Below are positions 28,148-37,429 of a stretch of DNA of 64,000 nt, in pieces. The notes under the pieces are model-generated. The model was not told the DNA's origin. It did no database searches and saw nothing but the letters and a program-made list of their open reading frames with translations. Position numbers and translations under genes: made by a program. The DNA is from Ignavibacteria bacterium (GTDB taxonomy: Bacteria > Bacteroidota > Ignavibacteria > Ignavibacteriales > SURF-24), in contig JAAXKQ010000001.1 in NCBI GenBank assembly GCA_025612245.1, forward strand, positions 310,001-374,000, written 5' to 3'. The stretch's first letter is position 1. Each line of letters begins with the position of its first letter.

Positions 28148-28185
28148 AGAGATTTGAGGCGGGGAAAAGAGCTTTGCCCCGCCTC
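28148..28185 (-). terminator. Terminator of the epimerase gene
   Basis: GAGGCGGGG and CCCCGCCTC form a perfect 9-bp stem with a 12-base loop. On the minus strand it is followed by AAATCTCTTTTT, 11 bases past the epimerase stop. Confidence 0.8.
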
Positions 28186-28195
28186 CTGAAAACAG

Positions 28196-29332
28196 TTAGA
28201 GTTTTGTAACACCTATACCGGGCAGGTCAGTCAATGTAACTTTTCCGTTAACGACGGTTGCGCCCTTATAGATGTCGTTGCTGATAAGCAGAGCGCCATC
28301 GAGGTCGGCCCAGTCAACTTTTGGCGAAAGCTGTGCTGCAGCGGAAATTGCGCAGGAGGTTTCAGTCATGCATCCCAGCATAACCTTCATTCCGAGAGCG
28401 CGTGCCAGAGTGAGCATCTTATGAGCCTCTCTCATACCTGTGCTCTTCATAAGCTTTATGTTAATGCCCGAATAAACCCCGTGTGCTTTTGGAACGTCTG
28501 CAAGCCTCTGCACTGCCTCGTCACCCATCGTGGGAAGCGGGCTGTTCTGCGTAAGCCAGGCATTTTCGTCAACCATTGTCTTGGGCATTGGCTGCTCAAC
28601 AAATACAATATTGCGCTCTTTGAGCCAGTGAATCATGTCGAGAGCATACTGTTTGTCCTTCCAGCCCTGGTTTGCGTCAACCGTAAGTGGTACGTCTGTA
28701 ACCGAGCGGATGGTTTCAATCATTTCCTTGTCGTTACTGCCGCCAAGTTTAACCTTCAGGAACTTAAAGCCTTTGGCTTCTTTTGTCTTTTCTCTTACCA
28801 CATCGGCCTTGTCGATTCCGATAGTAAAGGTGGTATATGGAGCCTTTTCCTTGTCGTATCCCCAGATGTTGTACCACGGCTGGTTCATGAGCTTGCCAAC
28901 CAGGTCATGAAGAGCAATGTCTACAGAAGCCTTGGCAGCCGGGTTTCCGGGAGCAATGGCGTCTATGTCAGAGAGTATGTCGTCGAGGTCAAACGGGTTG
29001 CTGTACCTGCTTAAATCGACTTTTGAGAGGAACTCAGTTGCCGTGGCATGAGATTCACCGAGGTACGGAGGCATTGAGGCTTCACCGTAGCCGGTTATGC
29101 CGTCGTACTCAATTTCAGTGAGCATGACAGGAGTTGTAGAGCGTGATGCAGTTGCAACTGTAAAGACGTGCTTAAGTTCAAGCGTATATGGTCTGAACCT
29201 GAATTTCATTTTACCTGATTTCATAGTATTAATGTTTTTATTTGCAAAAAGGTTATTTGAAAATCCACCCAGCAGGGCGGTACCGGCAGCAAGGCCGGAG
29301 GTTTTAAGGAAATCTCTTCTATTTTGTTTCAT
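28196..29332 (-). CDS. Tat-exported dipeptide (L-Ala-D/L-Glu) epimerase
   Basis: The protein has 378 residues in the enolase superfamily, muconate-lactonising/dipeptide epimerase branch. A KxK base pair lies in FLKVKLGG, metal ligands in VDANQG, EQPM and GDEAV, and a second catalytic Lys in INIKLMKS. A twin-arginine signal leads the protein (NRRDFLKTSGLAAG), so it should be exported folded. The usual role is epimerising L-Ala-D-Glu from murein peptides, and the neighbour is an NlpC/P60 peptidase that would make such dipeptides. I chose ATG over an upstream TTG. The start overlaps the end of the NlpC/P60 gene. Confidence 0.85.
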   Translation of the reverse strand: MKQNRRDFLKTSGLAAGTALLGGFSNNLFANKNINTMKSGKMKFRFRPYTLELKHVFTVATASRSTTPVMLTEIEYDGITGYGEASMPPYLGESHATATEFLSKVDLSRYSNPFDLDDILSDIDAIAPGNPAAKASVDIALHDLVGKLMNQPWYNIWGYDKEKAPYTTFTIGIDKADVVREKTKEAKGFKFLKVKLGGSNDKEMIETIRSVTDVPLTVDANQGWKDKQYALDMIHWLKERNIVFVEQPMPKTMVDENAWLTQNSPLPTMGDEAVQRLADVPKAHGVYSGINIKLMKSTGMREAHKMLTLARALGMKVMLGCMTETSCAISAAAQLSPKVDWADLDGALLISNDIYKGATVVNGKVTLTDLPGIGVTKL

Positions 29333-30536
29333 TTTCAACCTTTAGTTTAAGATTGTTACTTTTTATGAGTGCTATGCCGTTTTTATCCAGTGAAGTAAGT
29401 ATTCTCCTTGCCCTGAGGAATGTATCGTACCTGTGAGAGTTAAAGTTTTTCTTGGACATATCCAGGCTGTTAATTCTTACCCTGCCGGAGGAATGAATGT
29501 ATTCGCCGTTACCGATATACATGGCCACGTGAGTTGCTTTTTCCTTAGTTGTGGCAGTAGCCTTTGTGCCGAAGAAGAGAAGGTCGCCGGGCTTCAGGTT
29601 ATCAAAGCTGTCTTTCGTGTCGACAGGATCCCCTGAATAAACCTGCTGGGAAGCATCTCTTGGCAGTATGACGCCGTTGAGGTAATAAATTGTTTTTGTA
29701 AAGCCGCTGCAGTCGAGCCCTTTAACCGAAGTACCGCCCCAGAGGTATGGAATTCCCATGAGCGTTTTTCCTGTCTTAATCATGTTTTCTGCCGTGATTT
29801 CGCGGTTGTCGAGCCATTGCTCAAAATCCATGCATTCGCCTTTCGGTATGTAGGCCAGTCTGTTATCCGGGTACTGGACTTTTACAAATCCTATTGCCTC
29901 ACCAACAACCTTTAATATGTTGCCCTTTACTATGTCTGAAACGTGGGCTGAGTTAAGATCGGGATCGGCAAATGTAAAGCCGTAAAAAGCCGTATAGATA
30001 ACCTTTGCGGACTCATTCCAGTCGTTGTACTCATCTTTTGTCATCTGCTGAACCCCGTCGCCATCGACCCATGCTATGTACTGATCGGGGGTCTGTATGA
30101 GGAACCACCCGTTTTCTTTTTTTAGTACTTTTACCGGAGTGCCCAGGAGTCCCTGTGTAGCCATTTCTGCCGAATGTTCGTGATGGGTTCTGATGTTGGC
30201 AACTGAAAGATTAATAACGCCGTATGTCTTTCCGTTGAGGTCCTTTGAGGGCAGAAGCGAGATTTCGTCTTTAACGTTAATGCCGTTTTTCTTGACTTCA
30301 GAGATCAGTTTGTCTTTGGCTTCCTGAAGGTTTGTCTCTCCTTTTAATGTTACAGTGCCTTTTTCCTCCTCGGCCTGAACGTTAAAAATAGCCGTACGTT
30401 TGTCAGGAGCAAACTGCTGTTTTATCTTATCCAATAATTCTGTCATTTTTTTGTTCTCTGCTGCACTTGTTAATGTCAATGTTCCAATTAAAAACCCGGT
30501 TAACAACATATAAAATATATTTTTCATATAGCTCAC
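29319..30536 (-). CDS. NlpC/P60 peptidase with SH3-like domains
   Basis: The protein has 405 residues. A signal peptide (about 1-25) is followed by a BON-like or short alpha-beta segment, SH3-type repeats (about 125-270), and an NlpC/P60 catalytic domain with the nucleophile Cys in LDCSGFTKTI and the catalytic His in ATHVAMYIGNGEYIHSSG. Domain order resembles YkfC-type gamma-D-glutamyl-diamino-acid peptidases. It cleaves murein stem peptides in the periplasm. It is the upstream gene of an overlapping pair with the dipeptide epimerase, matching the ykfC-ykfB linkage known from Bacillus and Bacteroides. Confidence 0.88.
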   Translation of the reverse strand: MSYMKNIFYMLLTGFLIGTLTLTSAAENKKMTELLDKIKQQFAPDKRTAIFNVQAEEEKGTVTLKGETNLQEAKDKLISEVKKNGINVKDEISLLPSKDLNGKTYGVINLSVANIRTHHEHSAEMATQGLLGTPVKVLKKENGWFLIQTPDQYIAWVDGDGVQQMTKDEYNDWNESAKVIYTAFYGFTFADPDLNSAHVSDIVKGNILKVVGEAIGFVKVQYPDNRLAYIPKGECMDFEQWLDNREITAENMIKTGKTLMGIPYLWGGTSVKGLDCSGFTKTIYYLNGVILPRDASQQVYSGDPVDTKDSFDNLKPGDLLFFGTKATATTKEKATHVAMYIGNGEYIHSSGRVRINSLDMSKKNFNSHRYDTFLRARRILTSLDKNGIALIKSNNLKLKVENETK

Positions 30537-30608
30537 GTTTTAAAGGTTTAATATTCAGTTAATATCCAGAACAGATGTTTTTTAACGCAAATAAATAACT
30601 ATATACGC

Positions 30609-32537
30609 TCAGGCTGCAGGCAGTGTAAATGTAAAGCTGCTGCCGAGCTCCGGTTTACTTTCTACTACTATCATCCCTCCATTTTTTTCGACAAACTCTT
30701 TACAGATTAAAAGTCCCAGACCGGTACCTTTCTCCTGGTCGGTTCCCATTGTGGAACGGTGTTCGCTCAGGCTGAAGAGTTTGGAAAGCTGAAGGCTATC
30801 CATTCCCCTACCGTCATCTTTGACGGTGATTTTGACGGTTCCGTTTTCCCTCTTTGCAATCAGCCTGATCCTGCCATACCGGCTGGTAAACTTGATGGCA
30901 TTCGAAATCAGATTCCGCAGCACGGTTTCAGCCATGTGCCTGTCTGCAAGGACCATGAGTCCCGGCTCAACATCATCCTCAAGAAAGATTTTCTTGTTAT
31001 CGGCGCTAGCCTGATAAAGCTGCCTCATTTCGCTTGCAAGCTCACCGAACTTAAATTTCTGCGGCACAAAGTCAATTCTTCCAAGCTGAAGGCGCGACCA
31101 CTGAAGTAGGTTTTCTATCAGCTTATAAACACCGCTGGCCGACTTATAGATACTGCTGGAAAACTCCCTGATTTCATCCTGGCTGAGCTCTTCGAGGTAG
31201 TTTGTCATATATTCAGAAAAACCAAGCAGTGCTGTAAAAGGGCTTTTAAGATCGTGTGCAATAATTGAGAACAGCTTATCCTTGCCTTCGTTCAGGGCTT
31301 TTAGCTCCTCTTCGTCGTGTATCTTTTTTGTAACGTCAAGCATCAGGCACATGCCTGCCGAAACAAACCCGTCCTCTTCTTTAATCGGAAGAGTATGGAA
31401 TTCGTAAAATCTATCAAAGAGCCTGTGGGTAAAAATATTTTTCTCACCCCTGAGTGCCGCGCGGTAATAGGGTTCAATCAGTTTGCACGTTTCTTCCGGA
31501 TAAAGTTCCCATATAGTTTTCCCTACTCCTGAGTCCAGTGATGAACTGGTTCTTTCAATTTCATTTCCATCGGCTACAATGTAGCGGAGGTTTTTGTCGA
31601 AGAGGATTACGGCTCCATTCGGGAAATTCTGAGCCAGTATCCTGTAGCGCTTTTCGCTCATAGAAAGGGCTTCTTCGGCAATTTTTCTTTCCGTAACGTC
31701 GCGGTTACTGCCCCGCCTGCCCAAGAGTACCCCTTCAGGGCCGTAGGCCGGCTGGCAGAGGTGTGCAATCCATCGCACTTCCCCGCCTCGTCTTATAATC
31801 CTGAACTCAACTTCCTTCTGCTCTTGGTAACGGCTCTTATCTGCCAGGTGCTCCATATATTTATTCCGGTCGTCCGGATGAATAATGGAAAGGAAGAGTT
31901 TCGGGTCATTTTCAAATTCTTCAGATGTATAGCCTGAAATTCGCATGCACGAAGGGGAGGAATAAATGAAACTGCCATCCGGGCTGGTCCAAAATTCCCA
32001 GTCGTACGTATTTTCAGCAACAATTCTGTACTTGGTTTCAGATACCTTTAGAGCAGTTTCAGCCTGCTTGCGTTTTGTAATATCGGTAGAAGTACTAACG
32101 ACGCCTCTTACCACGCCATTTTCATCAAAATACGGTACCTTATCGGTCTGAAGCCATTTTATTCCTTCGGGGGTTTGGAAAAGCTGCTCTATATTCCTTA
32201 GAGCCTTGCCGCTTTTGATGACCTCCATATCCAGCAGATGAAAGTCGGCTGAATAGTTAGGAAAGAGTTCTGCGGTTGTCTTTCCTATCCATTTTTCTTT
32301 TGGAAGGTCCAATGCCTCTGTAAGGGCTTTATTTACATTTATATACCTGTCGTTCTCATCCTTAAAGAAGATATATGACGGCACGGAGTTTATCATAATT
32401 TCCAGATCGGAGATGGGACTTCCATTTGTTTCATGCCGTAACGTGAAAGCTTTCATATCGAGCGCAACCTCGCCATCTCCTGGCAGCCTGTTAGTACTTT
32501 TAACGGGTTCAGAATCTGTATTATTATGATCATCCAT
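30609..32537 (-). CDS. PAS-domain sensor histidine kinase
   Basis: The protein has 642 residues and no membrane segment. Three PAS domains lie at about 45-165, 170-290 and 295-415. A HisKA dimerisation domain has the phospho-accepting His near 428 (IIAHDLKSPF). The HATPase domain has the N box (NLISNAIKF), G1 (DDGRGMD) and G2 (KGTGLGL). It is a soluble sensor that passes phosphate to an unlinked response regulator; none is adjacent. The start is uncertain: an ATG 51 bases upstream is in frame, and I preferred the one after GGGGTTAAA. Confidence 0.88.
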   Translation of the reverse strand: MDDHNNTDSEPVKSTNRLPGDGEVALDMKAFTLRHETNGSPISDLEIMINSVPSYIFFKDENDRYINVNKALTEALDLPKEKWIGKTTAELFPNYSADFHLLDMEVIKSGKALRNIEQLFQTPEGIKWLQTDKVPYFDENGVVRGVVSTSTDITKRKQAETALKVSETKYRIVAENTYDWEFWTSPDGSFIYSSPSCMRISGYTSEEFENDPKLFLSIIHPDDRNKYMEHLADKSRYQEQKEVEFRIIRRGGEVRWIAHLCQPAYGPEGVLLGRRGSNRDVTERKIAEEALSMSEKRYRILAQNFPNGAVILFDKNLRYIVADGNEIERTSSSLDSGVGKTIWELYPEETCKLIEPYYRAALRGEKNIFTHRLFDRFYEFHTLPIKEEDGFVSAGMCLMLDVTKKIHDEEELKALNEGKDKLFSIIAHDLKSPFTALLGFSEYMTNYLEELSQDEIREFSSSIYKSASGVYKLIENLLQWSRLQLGRIDFVPQKFKFGELASEMRQLYQASADNKKIFLEDDVEPGLMVLADRHMAETVLRNLISNAIKFTSRYGRIRLIAKRENGTVKITVKDDGRGMDSLQLSKLFSLSEHRSTMGTDQEKGTGLGLLICKEFVEKNGGMIVVESKPELGSSFTFTLPAA

Positions 32538-32733
32538 TTTAACCCCAAAAAGATCCATAATAAATAAACCGTAAAATTCATCATTCAAAGTTAATAAAAT
32601 AATTTCAAATGAAAAAAGAATTATGAAACTTAATAGATAAAAGCAGAGGCAGAAAGAATAAATGAGAAAGCGTGGTCGGTAAAAATGCCGGAGGAAAAAA
32701 ATTCCGGGAAGAAAATGCCATGCATGAAAATAA

Positions 32734-32765
32734 ATCCCCCTGAAAGGATCATCTTCCAGGGGGAT
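32734..32765 (-). terminator. Terminator downstream of the T9SS remnant
   Basis: ATCCCCCTG and CAGGGGGAT form a 9-bp stem with a 14-base loop; on the minus strand it is followed by TTATTTTCATG. It is placed where the terminator of the former longer SGNH-T9SS gene would be. Confidence 0.65.
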
Positions 32766-32803
32766 CGCTTAAGACCGAATTAAACGTATATGCAGTGTGC
32801 AGT

Positions 32804-33081
32804 TTACTTCATAAACATCATTTTACCCGTAGTTACGTTGCTGCCAGCCATTACCCTGTATATATACGAGCCACTTGGCAGAATCCTGCCGCTGTTATCC
32901 TCTCCATGCCAGATCAGGGCGTGTACACCGGCAGAGACCTGGCCTTCTTTATTGTCAAGGAGTTAGGAGCATTTCTGTAGCCCTTATGGGCCAAGGCCGC
33001 GCTGTGCATAAATGGAATTCAGGCGGATTATGGCTGCTTCAGGAGTATGCTTCAGGAGTAGTTTTGGCTAAAAAAAGAGCT
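32804..33081 (-). pseudogene. Decayed T9SS sorting domain following the SGNH gene
   Basis: On the minus strand, directly after the TAA of the SGNH gene, the same frame reads SSFFSQNYS, like the start of a sorting domain (SQNYPNPFNP). A second frame then gives PEAAIIRLNSIYAQRG. A third gives LLDNKEGQVSAGVHALIW followed by SGSYIYRV and ends KMMFMK before a stop at 32804. Together these segments match a whole T9SS type A domain in order and length (about 90 codons), broken by stops and frameshifts. A 13-base tandem near-duplication (ACTCCTGAAGCAT/ACTCCTGAAGCAG) lies at one break. Confidence 0.6.
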
Positions 33082-33762
33082 TTATTCACCAGTTTCAGTA
33101 ATAGAATATTTCTCAACTAAAGGGGCAATTTCATCACGCCAGATGACGTATCCATCTGCGTTAAGATGAATTCCGTCGTACGTCAGCTCGCTTCTAAGGC
33201 TTCCCATCCGGCTCATTTTGGCATTCAGATCTACGAACTGAATGTTGTTTTTCCGGGCGTATGAACGGAGGAGGCTGTTCAGCCTGGCGATTTCAGGATT
33301 TTTCTCTGAGGCAAGCATGTATTTTGAAGAAACAAACAATGGAGACTGCAGGACCGGGATGATATTATGTGCTTTTAAGTCTTCAACCACCTTCATATAA
33401 TTTGCCGCTATCAGCTCGGGCGGGTAGCCGGTATAAAGATCGTTTACCCCTCCCATAATAAAGCAGACTTTAGGCGTAAGCTTATAAACATAGTCCATTC
33501 TTCTCAGGTAGTCCTTGATGCCGTCACCCGGAATTCCCCTTTCGGCAACGTCATTTCTGCCTAAGAGTTCATTCCAGTTAACGCCGTGCGTAAGTGAGTT
33601 ACCGAGCATCACAAATTCAGCGTGCCCGGTTTTGTAAACTTTGTACAGTGCAGTCTGAAGCCTGAAATCCCGAGTCCCACTGTAATAAGTCGTATCTGCG
33701 CGAGCCAGGCATTCAGCAGAGAAAAAGCATGAAAGCAGACAGAGCAATATTTCTTTTTTCAT
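33082..33762 (-). CDS. SGNH/GDSL hydrolase, probably truncated of its T9SS tail
   Basis: The protein has 226 residues. A signal peptide (about 1-20) precedes an SGNH domain: the nucleophile Ser is in MLGNSLTHG, block III in GGVNDLY, and the Asp/His pair in YDGIHLNADGY. It is closely similar along its whole length to the SGNH gene at 38967-39653. Unlike that gene it has a short extra tail (SITETGE) and is followed by a decayed sorting domain, so the original protein was probably surface-exposed. Expected activity is esterase, deacylase or acyl transfer on a polymer. Confidence 0.85.
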   Translation of the reverse strand: MKKEILLCLLSCFFSAECLARADTTYYSGTRDFRLQTALYKVYKTGHAEFVMLGNSLTHGVNWNELLGRNDVAERGIPGDGIKDYLRRMDYVYKLTPKVCFIMGGVNDLYTGYPPELIAANYMKVVEDLKAHNIIPVLQSPLFVSSKYMLASEKNPEIARLNSLLRSYARKNNIQFVDLNAKMSRMGSLRSELTYDGIHLNADGYVIWRDEIAPLVEKYSITETGE

Positions 33763-33803
33763 CTTATTTCCTGAAAATCAGGCCTGTATGTTAGACATCC
33801 CCC

Positions 33804-35303
33804 TTAAAACTTAAAATAGATAAACGGCTGAAGGTCTGCCGATTTAGCCTGCGCCACAACCCAGATCATAACCGCAAGTATAAGAGCCTTGCCCCAAAGT
33901 GGTGTCCTGGTCAGCAGCCCGGCAGCCTTAATTTCAACAGATTTCGGGATAAAATGCAAAATGTAGCCCAGAATAATGAGTCCAAGAACGCCCGGGAATG
34001 CCTGAACAAACTGGATGAAGACTCCCCCCTTAAAATAGTTGAATATCTGGGAGAACATATCCATTGCAGAAGACAGGCTTGAAGCCCCGAACAAAACCCA
34101 TGTTACGGCAATAATGTGAAACGTAATGACAACCTGAAAAGCATGCAGCAGCCTTGAATTGCTGATACCGAGCTTTTCATAGACAGCCTGCCTTGGCTTC
34201 TTTGTAAACAGCGCAATTGCCATCAGAAGTCCGTGCACGGCACCCCAGAGAATAAACGTATATGAAGCTCCGTGCCAGAGGCCGCAGATTAAGAATGTGA
34301 TAAAAAGTGCCGTAGCGTTGCCCAGCATTCTGAGATTCCTGAACTTCATCTGCAGCGGGCGGAAAAGATAATCCAGGAGCCAGCTTGAAAGCGATATGTG
34401 CCAGCGCCTCCAGAATTCGGCAACCGAAGAGGCCTGGTAAGGCGAATTAAAGTTTTCCATGAGCTTAAAGCCCATAAGAAGTGCAATGCCAATTGCGATA
34501 TCCGAGTAGCCGGAAAAGTCGCAGTAAACCTTTAAGGCGTAGCCGTAAACGGCCAGAAGGTTTTCAACCCCGGTATAACGCGTGGGCATCTCAAAGATGC
34601 GGTCGACAAAATTAACCCCTATATAGTCGGCAATAACCGCCTTCTTGAAAAGTCCCGCCATAATAAGGAAGATTCCCCTTCCAATATAGGTTTCAGGAAT
34701 TTTCAGTTCACTTTTTACCTGCGGCAGAAACTCAGTTGCCCTGTCGATAGGGCCGGCCAGAATATTCGGGAAAAATGAGACATAAAGGAGAAAATCCCTG
34801 AAGCTCTTTTCAGGCTCCAGCTTCTCTAAGTAGACGTCTATTACGTAGCTTAGAGCCTTGAAGGTGAAAAAAGAGATCCCGACGGGAAGAAATATGTCGA
34901 GCGGGGTAATGGCCGAAGACCTGAAATGGTTAATGATATCGATAAAAAAATTGGTGTACTTGAAATAAAAAAGTACGCCTATATTGACCACGATTGAAGA
35001 AATCAGCAATAACTTCCTTCGTAGTGAGTCTTCGGTTGTCCCGATAAATTTTCCAGCAAAGAAATTTACCAGTGAGCTGAATACAAGAAGAAGGAAATAA
35101 AGTCCTGCCGCCTTATAATAAAAGAAAAGCGAAAATATTATAATAAGGTATACCCTGAAATTCCTGCTTTTCGAAAATGCGGTGTAAAATACCAAAAACC
35201 CGAAGAAGAAAAACATGAATTCCGCCGTACTGAAAAGCAGCGGATCATCCGGGATATAATTAAATAGCGAAAGGAACTTATTTAGATCGATGTTATGTAA
35301 CAT
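33804..35303 (-). CDS. MBOAT family O-acyltransferase
   Basis: The protein has 499 residues with about ten membrane segments. The MBOAT core includes SFFTFKALSYVIDVY, FPNILAGPIDR, YCDFSGYSDIAIG and the catalytic His region GLWHGASYTF...WGAVHG. It resembles AlgI/DltB proteins, which move acyl groups across the membrane onto polysaccharides or teichoic acids. It follows the acyl carrier protein gene on the same strand after about 100 bases. The donor is probably the acyl-ACP made by the two genes before it; the acceptor is unknown. Confidence 0.92.
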   Translation of the reverse strand: MLHNIDLNKFLSLFNYIPDDPLLFSTAEFMFFFFGFLVFYTAFSKSRNFRVYLIIIFSLFFYYKAAGLYFLLLVFSSLVNFFAGKFIGTTEDSLRRKLLLISSIVVNIGVLFYFKYTNFFIDIINHFRSSAITPLDIFLPVGISFFTFKALSYVIDVYLEKLEPEKSFRDFLLYVSFFPNILAGPIDRATEFLPQVKSELKIPETYIGRGIFLIMAGLFKKAVIADYIGVNFVDRIFEMPTRYTGVENLLAVYGYALKVYCDFSGYSDIAIGIALLMGFKLMENFNSPYQASSVAEFWRRWHISLSSWLLDYLFRPLQMKFRNLRMLGNATALFITFLICGLWHGASYTFILWGAVHGLLMAIALFTKKPRQAVYEKLGISNSRLLHAFQVVITFHIIAVTWVLFGASSLSSAMDMFSQIFNYFKGGVFIQFVQAFPGVLGLIILGYILHFIPKSVEIKAAGLLTRTPLWGKALILAVMIWVVAQAKSADLQPFIYFKF

Positions 35304-35399
35304 TTTTTTCAGCCACCCAAAGAGATAAATTTACTTTAATACTGTTTAATGGAATAAATCCCACCTACGGGTATCATCGCCGCAGCGCGGGATTGTCTT

Positions 35400-35630
35400 T
35401 TATTTGGCCTTTGAATCGACCAGTTTCTGCAAGTCACCTATGTTCTTCAGCTTCAGAACCTCTATATTCTTAAAGCGCACCTGATACTCCTTCTCAACCG
35501 CCAGGATGACGTTAATATGATTTAACGAGTCCCAACCTGGCACCTCATCGGCCCTTGTCTCACTTTGAATCTCATAGTCATCAAGCTTAAGAACATTCAA
35601 AATTGTTTTCTTTAACCTGTCTGAAATCAT
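35400..35630 (-). CDS. Acyl carrier protein
   Basis: The protein has 76 residues. The phosphopantetheine attachment Ser is in GWDSLNHINV. It is acidic and helical like ACPs and DltC. It begins one base past the stop of the ligase gene (TAAAATG), so the two are translationally coupled, and it is the obvious acceptor of that ligase. It is not the housekeeping ACP, since no fab genes surround it. Confidence 0.92.
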   Translation of the reverse strand: MISDRLKKTILNVLKLDDYEIQSETRADEVPGWDSLNHINVILAVEKEYQVRFKNIEVLKLKNIGDLQKLVDSKAK

Positions 35631-35631
35631 T

Positions 35632-37359
35632 TTACCCCCATAAAACTTCTTCTTTACTTTTTAATATTCTTTCCATGTTGGCCTTACGCGCCGGTTTTCC
35701 GGCAGAGCTTTTGATAAGCCACCTTGGAGGGACAATATACACATTTTTTATCGTCACGTCTATCTGCATTCCCGTCCTGACAATTTCCAGCCGGAGCTTT
35801 TTCAGCGACTCGGGATCGGTCAGGTTAGATTCGGCAATGACGCTTATCTGTTCGCTTCCGATCGAAGGGTCCTCCTCCCCGAAAGCAATTACTCTGCCGG
35901 GTATAACCCCATCGGCCTGCAAGACAGCATCTTCGACGTCTTCGGGATATATATTGTTGCCGGCAACGATTATAATATCCTTTTTCCGCCCAATTGCATA
36001 GATAAAGCCGTCCAGGATAAAGCCGTAGTCGCCGCTATAATACCAGCCGTCTTTAAGAACCTCGGCAGTTTTTTCCGGATAATTCCTGTATCCCTGGAAG
36101 ACTGTTTCAGACTTGATTGCGATCTCGCCAACCATGCCTTCGGGCAGTTCCTGTCCATTTTCGCCAAGGATCTTGATTATTGTTCCTTTTATCGGCTTTC
36201 CTGAAGAAACACACTCGCGCACGACCTGTTGTGAATCCGTTCCTGCAATCTGTACCACTCCCTTTGAAAGCATCTGCCTGTCAGCACTGAAATGCCTTGG
36301 TTGCATGCCAGGCTCAGTCTGCGTGGCAGAAAAGGTGATTTCGGCCATGCCATAGCTCGCACCGAACTTTTCTTTTGTAATTCCAAGATGCTGGAAACTC
36401 TCCAGGAATTTAACAAAGCTGTCGTACCTTACCGGTTCGCTGCAGTTAATGAGCATCCTGACCGATTCGAGCGATATTTCCTCAAGGTCTTCGGTTCTGA
36501 TCTTGTCGGCCATGAGGTTGAAGGCAAAATTCGGAAGCCATGCAAGCGTTGCCTTTTCCTTTGAGATGGCATCCAGGAGTATCTCGGGAACCATAACCCA
36601 CTGGAACGGATCAATCTGTATGGTGGTAATTCCGGAAGCCAGGGGCATCTGGAAAGCCGCAATAAGCCCCATATCGTGGTACAATGGCAGCCAGCTGGCA
36701 ATTTTGTCGGAATCCGTGAGCCTGATTGCATCGGAATAATTTGAAATATGCAGAAGAATTTCCCTGTGCGTAAGAAGAACCGGCTTCTGTAGCCCGGTTG
36801 TACCGGAAGAATGCTGCAGCAGGAAAGGGTCATCCGGCTTCATATTTGCCCGTGTGTTGAGGATTTCCCTGTACTCATCATTGTTCACGGGCGTCTCGGC
36901 ATGGAATTCCAGCGGGAAAAGGATCCCCCTGATCGCGCTGTTCTGTCCCACGGTAAGCGAAGAGATAATAGGTTCAATATCCCTTTCAGTCATAATCCAG
37001 TCAAGGCCGGAATGTTTTGCCATGCCCTCAAGTCCCTGCCTGAACTTTTCCGGGTGGAGTCTTCCGTTCGGATATGCCAGCACTGCGGGTATGGCGCCAA
37101 TACTTGCTATTGAAAGATAAAGCGGGTAGAACTGGGCGTTGTGCCGCATTATGATTGCACAAACATCCCCCTTGCGTATTCCCATGTGCTTGAGTGCAAG
37201 GGCATACTTCTCGGCACTTGAGAGCAGGTGGCTAAATGTCCATCTGAATGGCTCGGCCTCGGCATCCCAGTGTACAATGGCCTCTTTGTCGGGAAACAAG
37301 GCTGCATTCAGGCTCCATCTTTCCCAGAGGGTTTCATTAGGGTTATATCTGTTGATCAT
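35632..37359 (-). CDS. Fatty-acyl-AMP ligase-like AMP-dependent synthetase
   Basis: The protein has 575 residues. The P-loop is LQHSSGTTGLQKPVLLTH, the ATP site GASYGMAEITFSATQTE, and the hinge region YSGDYGFILDGFIYAIGRKKDIIIVAG. The sequence FMPLYHDMGLI-like block (WLPLYHDMGLIAAFQMPLAS) and overall form fit the fatty-acyl-AMP ligase (FAAL) clade, which activates fatty acids and hands them to a carrier protein rather than CoA. The adjacent ACP supports this. The exact chain length is unknown. It acts in the cytoplasm. Confidence 0.88.
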   Translation of the reverse strand: MINRYNPNETLWERWSLNAALFPDKEAIVHWDAEAEPFRWTFSHLLSSAEKYALALKHMGIRKGDVCAIIMRHNAQFYPLYLSIASIGAIPAVLAYPNGRLHPEKFRQGLEGMAKHSGLDWIMTERDIEPIISSLTVGQNSAIRGILFPLEFHAETPVNNDEYREILNTRANMKPDDPFLLQHSSGTTGLQKPVLLTHREILLHISNYSDAIRLTDSDKIASWLPLYHDMGLIAAFQMPLASGITTIQIDPFQWVMVPEILLDAISKEKATLAWLPNFAFNLMADKIRTEDLEEISLESVRMLINCSEPVRYDSFVKFLESFQHLGITKEKFGASYGMAEITFSATQTEPGMQPRHFSADRQMLSKGVVQIAGTDSQQVVRECVSSGKPIKGTIIKILGENGQELPEGMVGEIAIKSETVFQGYRNYPEKTAEVLKDGWYYSGDYGFILDGFIYAIGRKKDIIIVAGNNIYPEDVEDAVLQADGVIPGRVIAFGEEDPSIGSEQISVIAESNLTDPESLKKLRLEIVRTGMQIDVTIKNVYIVPPRWLIKSSAGKPARKANMERILKSKEEVLWG

Positions 37360-37429
37360 GCTTTTGCTTTCTCTTTTCTTTGTTCAAAAGTTATTAAACT
37401 CAACTTTGGCGTATATGCACACAATAGAA

